Assembly: GCF_001700965.1 (NCBI RefSeq)
Contig: NZ_CP016756.1
Location: 248,001-312,000 of the forward strand
DNA: 64,000 nt
Reading direction: 5' to 3'
DNA from: Stenotrophomonas nitritireducens
GTDB taxonomy: Bacteria; Pseudomonadota; Gammaproteobacteria; Xanthomonadales; Xanthomonadaceae
Both the position numbers and the translations under genes were made by a program. Under the pieces are notes generated by a model. The model was not told the DNA's origin. It did no database searches and saw only the letters and a list, made by a program, of their open reading frames with translations. Below, piece by piece: positions 59,242 through 64,000 of the stretch (the stretch's first letter is position 1; every line of letters begins with the position of its first letter).

Positions 59242-60186
59242 TCAATCCGGATTCGCTACACCATGCGGCACATGCCCTGCCGCTACATGCTGCCGTGCGC
59301 TGTCGATGTTGTGCTGTGAATCGTCGAAGAAAATATCGGCACCGAATGCTTCCAGGAACGGCCCCTTGTGGCGCCCGCCCAGGAACAAGGCTTCGTCAAG
59401 ACGAACGCCCCATTCACGCAATGTGCGGATCACCCGTTCATGCGCCGGTGCGGAACGGGCCGTCACCAGTGCCGTGCGGATCGGCGCGGCTTCGCCGGCC
59501 GGGAACGCCGCCTGCAAGGCATGGAGTGCGGACAGGAAGTTGCGGAACGGGCCACCACTGAGTGGCTCATGCGCACGCTCACGTTCGTGTCGGCCAAAGG
59601 CTTCGACGCCCTGCTCACGCGAGATGCGCTCGCTTTCGTCACCGAAGATCACCGCATCACCGTCGAAGGCGATGCGCAGCTGGGTCTTGGAGCGGCCGGT
59701 GTCAGTGGCAGCCGCCGATGCAGCGGCAACTTCCTGCGCACTCTGCGGCAGGATAGTGGCCGCGGCGATGCCGTTGACCAGGGCGCGCCGCACCGAATCC
59801 GGGTTGGCCGACAGGAACAGGTCCGTGCCAAACGGTTTGACGTAAGGCCAGGTTGGCTCACCGGCGGTGAAGGTGGCACGCACGATATCCAGCTTGTAAT
59901 GCTGGATGGAATTGAAAATACGCAGGCCGGTGTCGGCCGAGTTGCGCGACAGCAGGATCACTTCCACGCGCGGGGTTTCCACCGGTGCCCCGTCGTTGAG
60001 AGCCAGCAGCTTGCGCACCACCGGAAAGGCAACGCCGGGCTTGAGCACATCGTCTTCGTGCGCCCGCTGGTAGGCGGCGTAGGCCTCAAGACCTTCCCGT
60101 TCGAACAGCGCGTGGCCTTCTTCAAGGTCGAACAATGCGCGCGAGGTAACCGCGACGGTGAGAAGGCGGGGAGTGTTGTCACCCAT
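59242..60186 (-). CDS. 5'-nucleotidase, cN-I-like family
   Basis: Probable cytosolic nucleoside-monophosphatase. 314 residues from ATG 60186 (MGDNTPRLLTVAVTSRALFD); a 60210 start adds eight residues and is less likely. Matches the family that includes mammalian cN-IA/IB: LTVAVTSRALFDLEEGHALF, EREGLEAYAAYQRAHEDDVL, LLSRNSADTGLRIFNSIQHY and AFDGDAVIFGDESERISREQ (the HAD-like catalytic loop with D-G-D). ALFLGGRHKGPFLEAFGADI and FFDDSQHNIDSA (the last acidic motif) follow. Bacterial function is likely AMP/IMP turnover. The gene follows nadK on the minus strand after 99 bp, with no terminator seen between them. Confidence 0.85.
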   Translation of the reverse strand: MGDNTPRLLTVAVTSRALFDLEEGHALFEREGLEAYAAYQRAHEDDVLKPGVAFPVVRKLLALNDGAPVETPRVEVILLSRNSADTGLRIFNSIQHYKLDIVRATFTAGEPTWPYVKPFGTDLFLSANPDSVRRALVNGIAAATILPQSAQEVAAASAAATDTGRSKTQLRIAFDGDAVIFGDESERISREQGVEAFGRHERERAHEPLSGGPFRNFLSALHALQAAFPAGEAAPIRTALVTARSAPAHERVIRTLREWGVRLDEALFLGGRHKGPFLEAFGADIFFDDSQHNIDSARQHVAAGHVPHGVANPD

Positions 60187-60285
60187 GGACGATGAACCCA
60201 ATGCGATCAAGGAACGGGACCCAGTCTACCCGCAAGCGCCGCCGCTGCACCCAAACGGCGCATTGCCGATCACACTGCCCTGCCC

Positions 60286-61050
60286 TCACACCATGAACTG
60301 CTCGCTGAGAATGCGTTCTTCCAGGTTGTGCTCGGGGTCGAACAGCAAGGTGACCTGGCGCTCGCGCGACTCGCGGATGGTCACTTCGACCACGTCGCGG
60401 GTTTCGTGCGAATCGGCGGTGACACTGACCGGGCGCTTATAGGGATCGAGCACGCGGAAACGCACTTCGGTCTCGGCCTTGAGGATGGCACCACGCCAGC
60501 GGCGCGGGCGGTAGGGCGCCAAGGGCGTCAGGGCGATGGTATTGGAGCCCAGCGGCAGGATCGGCCCGTGCGCCGAATAGTTGTAGGCGGTACTGCCCGC
60601 AGGCGTGGACACCAGCACGCCATCGCAGATCAGCTCTTCCACACGCTGCTGGCCATTGAGATCGATGCCGATATGCGCAGCCTGGCGGGTCTGCCGCAGC
60701 ATCGACACATCGTTGTAGGCCAGCGAGCCGGTGGTGGTACCCGACTCGGTCAGCGCGATCATTTCCAGCGGGCGCAGATGTGCCGGTTCGGCCAGGGCAA
60801 GGCGCTGGATCAGGTCATCTTCGCGATGATGGTTCATCAGGAAGCCGACGGTGCCCAGTTTCATGCCGAATACCGGCTTGCCCTTGCTGCCATGGCGATG
60901 CAGGGTCTGCAGCATGAAGCCATCGCCGCCCAGGGGGCAGATGACGTCCGCCTTTTCCGGATTGTGGTCGCCGTAACGGGCAGCCAGGGCGGCACGAGCC
61001 TGCTGGGCGGACTCGACGGTGCTGGCGAGGAATGCGATTCGGGGGGACAC
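60286..61050 (-). CDS. nadK: NAD kinase
   Basis: Phosphorylates NAD to NADP with ATP. 254 residues, close to the family's 250-300. The GTG at 61050 ([20 protein letters not shown]) is the family start; an upstream frame runs through repeat DNA and is rejected. Signature: [20 protein letters not shown] with the GGDG motif, [40 protein letters not shown] (the NE/D motif) and [20 protein letters not shown]. The shorter N-terminus resembles Xanthomonas enzymes. Repeats of the CCCTCTCCCGC class occupy the 350 bp upstream. Confidence 0.93.
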   Translation of the reverse strand: MSPRIAFLASTVESAQQARAALAARYGDHNPEKADVICPLGGDGFMLQTLHRHGSKGKPVFGMKLGTVGFLMNHHREDDLIQRLALAEPAHLRPLEMIALTESGTTTGSLAYNDVSMLRQTRQAAHIGIDLNGQQRVEELICDGVLVSTPAGSTAYNYSAHGPILPLGSNTIALTPLAPYRPRRWRGAILKAETEVRFRVLDPYKRPVSVTADSHETRDVVEVTIRESRERQVTLLFDPEHNLEERILSEQFMV

Positions 61051-61104
61051 GGGCGCGTCTTCGGTTCGGCTTGGAGGGCGAGGATAACCTGCTGGTGGTA
61101 AAGC

Positions 61105-61325
61105 GACAGCCCCCTCTCCCCAACCCCTCTCCCGCAAGGGGAGAGGGGCTTGTAGTGCCGAGCTATGCTCGGCAGAGGCTTTACCGGTAGTGTCTAAAAG
61201 CCCCCCTCTCCCCAACCCCTCTCCCGCAAGGGGAGAGGGGCTAGCAATCTTCGAGCGCAAGCTTTGCCGGCAATTGCAGCCTTGGCCCCTCTCCCCTTGC
61301 GGGAGAGGGGTTGGGGAGAGGGGTA
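61105..61325. repeat. C/T-G/A inverted elements with one SMAG palindrome
   Basis: Three runs of CCCCTCTCCCCAACCCCTCT with CCCGCAAGGGGAGAGGGG hairpins (from about 61112, 61203 and, inverted, 61288), and GTAGTGCCGAGCTATGCTCG at 61153. Together they form a large palindromic block between nadK and gdhB. Nothing coding. Confidence 0.85.
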
Positions 61326-61350
61326 GCTCTTGATTTCACCCAAAACAAAA

Positions 61351-61378
61351 AAAAACGGGCCCAAAAGGGCCCGTTCTC
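61351..61378 (-). terminator. Intrinsic terminator of the glutamate dehydrogenase gene
   Basis: AACGGGCCC / GGGCCCGTT stem with an AAAA loop (TTTT on the minus strand), followed on the minus strand by a run of eight T. It lies 21 bases past the stop. Confidence 0.9.
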
Positions 61379-61398
61379 CAAAACAAAAACCTAACTCC

Positions 61399-64000
61399 TT
61401 AAGCGCCGTGCGCAGCCAGCTGGCCCAAACGCTGCACCGCAACCGAAACGGTCGGGTAATCCAGCGTCTTCTGCTCGGCCAACTCAGCCAGCATCGCCAG
61501 GGTGAAGCGCAGGCCGCTGTCATCACGGCCCAACCACGCGGCCACCTTGGCCTCGGCGGTCGCACCCTTCATCGACAGCACCTGGCCGGCCAACGCACGC
61601 TGATGTGCAGCCAGCTCGTCGCGCAGCACGCCACGGGCAACCGCATGCCAACGGCCGTTGACCTCCAGCGCATCGATCTGCTCGAACAGCCACGGCATCT
61701 GCAGCGCTTCGCCCAGGCGGAAGTGGACCTTGGATACGTCCACCGGCTTGAGCTTGCGCGGACGCGCCAGTTCAATGATGTCGAACGCCGGTTCCAGGAA
61801 CTGCAGCTCGGACAACTGCTGTGCCAATGCCGCCGGCAAGCCCTTCTCCTTCCATGCCACAACGCTGGCCTCGTAGGCCGGACGCTGCGAATCCGGCAGC
61901 ACGCCCGAGGCGACACGGATGTCGTTGAACGGACCCTGGTAACGCTCCACCGCGGCGGTGATGCCCGGCATCGTGCCCGGACGGGTCAACAGCCAGCGCA
62001 CGAACGAACGCTGCAGCTTCCAGATCACTTCCAGTGCATCCACCTGCACCGCTTCCGGCAAGGTGCCATCCAGGGCATCGATCTGCGTCCACAGTGCGCG
62101 TGCGTCCAGCGTTTCACGGCTTATGGTATAGGCCTTGGCGACCTCGGCCACAGTGCGGCCGGTGTCTTCCTGCATGCGCATGAGGAAGGTGGCGCCCATG
62201 CGGTTGATGGTCTGGTTGGTCACGGCCGTGGCGATGATTTCGCGCTTCAGACGGTGGCGCTCCATCGCATCGGCGTACTTCTTCTGCAGCGGCTGCGGGA
62301 AATAACGCAGCAGCTCCTTGGACAGGTACGGATCTTCCGGAATGTCGGATTCCAGCAGCTGCTGGAAGGCGACGATCTTGGAGTACGACAGCAGTACCGC
62401 CAGCTCCGGACGGGTCAGGCCCTGGCCGCGCAGCTTGCGTGCCGACAGCTCGGCGTCGGATGGCAGGAACTCGATCTGGCGATCCAGCAGGCCCTGCTTC
62501 TCCAGCGTGCGGATGAAGTGCTGCTTGGAGCCCAGACGCTTGCTACTCATCCGCTCCATCAGGCTCAGCGCCTGGTTCTGACGGTAGTTGTCCATCAGCA
62601 CCAGCTCGCCGACTTCGTCGGTCATCGAGGCCAGCAGCTTGTTGCGCTGGTCGACGGTGAGCTTCTTGGCGCGCACCACGTCGTTGAGCAGGATCTTGAT
62701 GTTGACTTCGTGGTCGGACGTATCCACACCGGCCGAGTTGTCGATGAAGTCAGTGTTGAGCAGCACGCCCACCTGCGCGGCCTCGATGCGGCCCAGCTGG
62801 GTCATGCCCAGGTTGCCGCCCTCGCCCACGATCTTGCAGCGCAGCTCGCCACCATTGACGCGCAGCGCGTTGTTGGCGCGGTCGCCGACATCGGCATTGG
62901 TCTCGCTGGCCGACTTGACGTAAGTGCCGATGCCGCCATTCCACAGCAGGTCAACCGGTGCCTTCAGCGCGGCATTGATCAGGTCGGTCGGGTTCATCGC
63001 CTTGATGCCGGCGTCGATGCCCAGTGCGTCTCGCACTTCCGGGGTAATCTCGATCGACTTGAGCGAACGCGGATAGATGCCGCCGCCCTTGCTGATCAGC
63101 TTGCTGTCGTAATCGGCCCAGCTCGAACGCGGAACCTTGAACATGCGCGCGCGTTCCTTGAACGAGCTGGCAGCTACCGGGTTCGGGTCGAGGAAGATGT
63201 GGCGGTGGTCGAAGGCGCAAACCAGGCGGATCTTCTCGGACAGCAACATGCCGTTGCCGAACACGTCGCCGGACATGTCGCCGACACCGACCACGGTGAA
63301 GTCCTGCTTCTGGCAGTCACGGCCCAGCGCACGGAAGTGGCGCTTGACCGACTCCCACGCACCACGCGCGGTGATGCCCATGCCCTTGTGGTCGTAACCG
63401 ACCGAACCACCGGAAGCGAACGCGTCGTCCAGCCAGAAGCCGTGCGCACGGGCGATGCCGTTGGCGGTATCGGAGAACGTGGCGGTGCCCTTGTCGGCAG
63501 CCACGACCAGGTACGGATCGTCCATGTCATGACGCACCACGCCCTGCGGCGGCACGATCTTGTTGTTGACGATGTTGTCGGTGATGTCGAGCAGGCCGTT
63601 GATGAAGCGCTTGTAGCAGGCCACACCTTCGGCGAACCACGCATCACGGTCCACCGACGGGTCCGGCAGCTGCTTGGCGAAGAAACCGCCCTTGGAGCCG
63701 ACCGGCACGATCACGGTGTTCTTCACCATCTGTGCCTTGACCAGGCCCAGTACCTCGGTGCGGAAGTCTTCGCGACGGTCCGACCAGCGCAGGCCACCAC
63801 GGGCGACCGGGCCGAAGCGCAGGTGGGTACCTTCCACGCGCGGGCCGCACACGAAGATTTCGCGGTACGGACGCGGCTTGGGCAGGTCCGGCACCTTGGC
63901 GGCGTCGAACTTGAAGCTGATGTAGTCGGCCGGGCCGCCATCAGCACGCACGCCATCCTTGCGCACCATGTAATAGCTGGTACGCAGGGTGGCTTCGATC
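61399..64000 (-). CDS. gdhB: NAD-dependent glutamate dehydrogenase, large type (3' part; 5' end beyond window)
   Basis: Oxidatively deaminates glutamate to 2-oxoglutarate and ammonia using NAD. The frame is open at the right edge (reads EATLRTSYYMVRKDGVRADG, so ATG 63969 is internal), giving about 866 C-terminal residues of a protein that should total about 1600. This part holds the catalytic core: HLRFGPVARGGLRWSDRRED, LVKAQMVKNTVIVPVGSKGG (substrate Lys region), VGYDHKGMGITARGAWESVK (nucleotide-side), DLLWNGGIGTYVKSASETNA and GEGGNLGMTQLGRIEA. The long helical C-terminus is typical of the L-180 class. A strong terminator follows. Locus symbol as used for related bacteria. Confidence 0.93.
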   Translation of the reverse strand, partial: IEATLRTSYYMVRKDGVRADGGPADYISFKFDAAKVPDLPKPRPYREIFVCGPRVEGTHLRFGPVARGGLRWSDRREDFRTEVLGLVKAQMVKNTVIVPVGSKGGFFAKQLPDPSVDRDAWFAEGVACYKRFINGLLDITDNIVNNKIVPPQGVVRHDMDDPYLVVAADKGTATFSDTANGIARAHGFWLDDAFASGGSVGYDHKGMGITARGAWESVKRHFRALGRDCQKQDFTVVGVGDMSGDVFGNGMLLSEKIRLVCAFDHRHIFLDPNPVAASSFKERARMFKVPRSSWADYDSKLISKGGGIYPRSLKSIEITPEVRDALGIDAGIKAMNPTDLINAALKAPVDLLWNGGIGTYVKSASETNADVGDRANNALRVNGGELRCKIVGEGGNLGMTQLGRIEAAQVGVLLNTDFIDNSAGVDTSDHEVNIKILLNDVVRAKKLTVDQRNKLLASMTDEVGELVLMDNYRQNQALSLMERMSSKRLGSKQHFIRTLEKQGLLDRQIEFLPSDAELSARKLRGQGLTRPELAVLLSYSKIVAFQQLLESDIPEDPYLSKELLRYFPQPLQKKYADAMERHRLKREIIATAVTNQTINRMGATFLMRMQEDTGRTVAEVAKAYTISRETLDARALWTQIDALDGTLPEAVQVDALEVIWKLQRSFVRWLLTRPGTMPGITAAVERYQGPFNDIRVASGVLPDSQRPAYEASVVAWKEKGLPAALAQQLSELQFLEPAFDIIELARPRKLKPVDVSKVHFRLGEALQMPWLFEQIDALEVNGRWHAVARGVLRDELAAHQRALAGQVLSMKGATAEAKVAAWLGRDDSGLRFTLAMLAELAEQKTLDYPTVSVAVQRLGQLAAHGA

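Noticed and set aside
61050..61260. A longer NAD kinase start at 61260
   Set aside because: The added 70 residues translate C/T-G/A and SMAG repeats; the GTG at 61050 gives the family's normal N-terminus.

Overview
The window is 64 kb of high-GC, densely coding chromosome from a gammaproteobacterium of the Xanthomonadaceae, most probably Stenotrophomonas or a close relative. The indications are SMAG-type GTAG palindromes (core CCGAGCATGGCTCGG), paired REPs of the form TGTAGGAGCGGC...GCCGCTCCTACA, Gln at GyrA position 83, an 825-residue LigA, and a 180-kDa-type NAD-dependent glutamate dehydrogenase. The genus is inferred from these traits and was not tested by any search. I see no prophage, insertion sequence, CRISPR array, rRNA or tRNA. 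The region reads as core chromosome with repeat-filled gaps.

Layout. 1-4.7 kb: a POT peptide transporter cut by the left edge, a degenerate EEP-fold secreted protein, a triplicated REP/terminator cassette, Mn-type sodA, a barnase-like RNase with its barstar inhibitor, a triplicated 174-bp repeat and a VOC protein. 4.7-11.8 kb: uup, a divergent LysR/YeiH pair, lysS, and prfB with its programmed +1 frameshift. 11.9-20 kb: two paralogous exported proteins with pre-peptidase-type (PPC-like) beta domains, a VIT/VWA/DUF2135 protein, a membrane LytTR regulator and a divergent acyltransferase. 20-23 kb: a desaturase/ferredoxin-reductase operon divergent from a FabR/DesT-type repressor, with an operator-like dyad between them. 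23-29 kb: a DUF1615 lipoprotein, an orphan lipoprotein, a HipA-like kinase overlapping a DUF3037 gene, a small TonB-like protein and an acyl-CoA synthetase. 29-36 kb: gyrA, a repeat-rich gap, mtnA, a DUF3011 protein and epmA. 35.7-43.2 kb: smc-zipA-ligA-GNAT-epmA run together on the minus strand. 43.3-44.7 kb: the rpsF-rpsR-rplI operon, with a large nested inverted repeat before rplI and a hairpin covering the rpsF ribosome binding site. 44.9-50.5 kb: an MFS exporter, an IscA-type Fe-S protein, asnS, two small overlapping genes, a PaiB-like protein and a beta carbonic anhydrase. 50.5-57.4 kb: a kynurenine-pathway cluster (3-hydroxyanthranilate dioxygenase, kynureninase, kynurenine monooxygenase) running straight into sbcB and a DUF2461 gene, preceded by a 27-unit hexanucleotide repeat. 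57.4-64 kb: a trimethylamine-monooxygenase-like FMO, a 5'-nucleotidase, nadK and the 3' part of the glutamate dehydrogenase gene.

Functional links. The three kynurenine enzymes convert kynurenine to the quinolinate precursor, which feeds NAD synthesis; nadK, which makes NADP, lies about 7 kb away. The desaturase, reductase and FabR/DesT-like repressor form one self-contained unsaturated fatty acid module. Smc, ZipA, LigA and gyrase cover chromosome organisation, division and topology. Two members of the class II LysRS family (LysS and EpmA) occur in the same window. The least explained material is the HipA-like/DUF3037 pair, the PPC-paralog/VIT-VWA/LytTR/acyltransferase envelope locus, the hexamer repeat before the kynurenine genes, and the repeat cassettes amplified exactly three times at two separate places.
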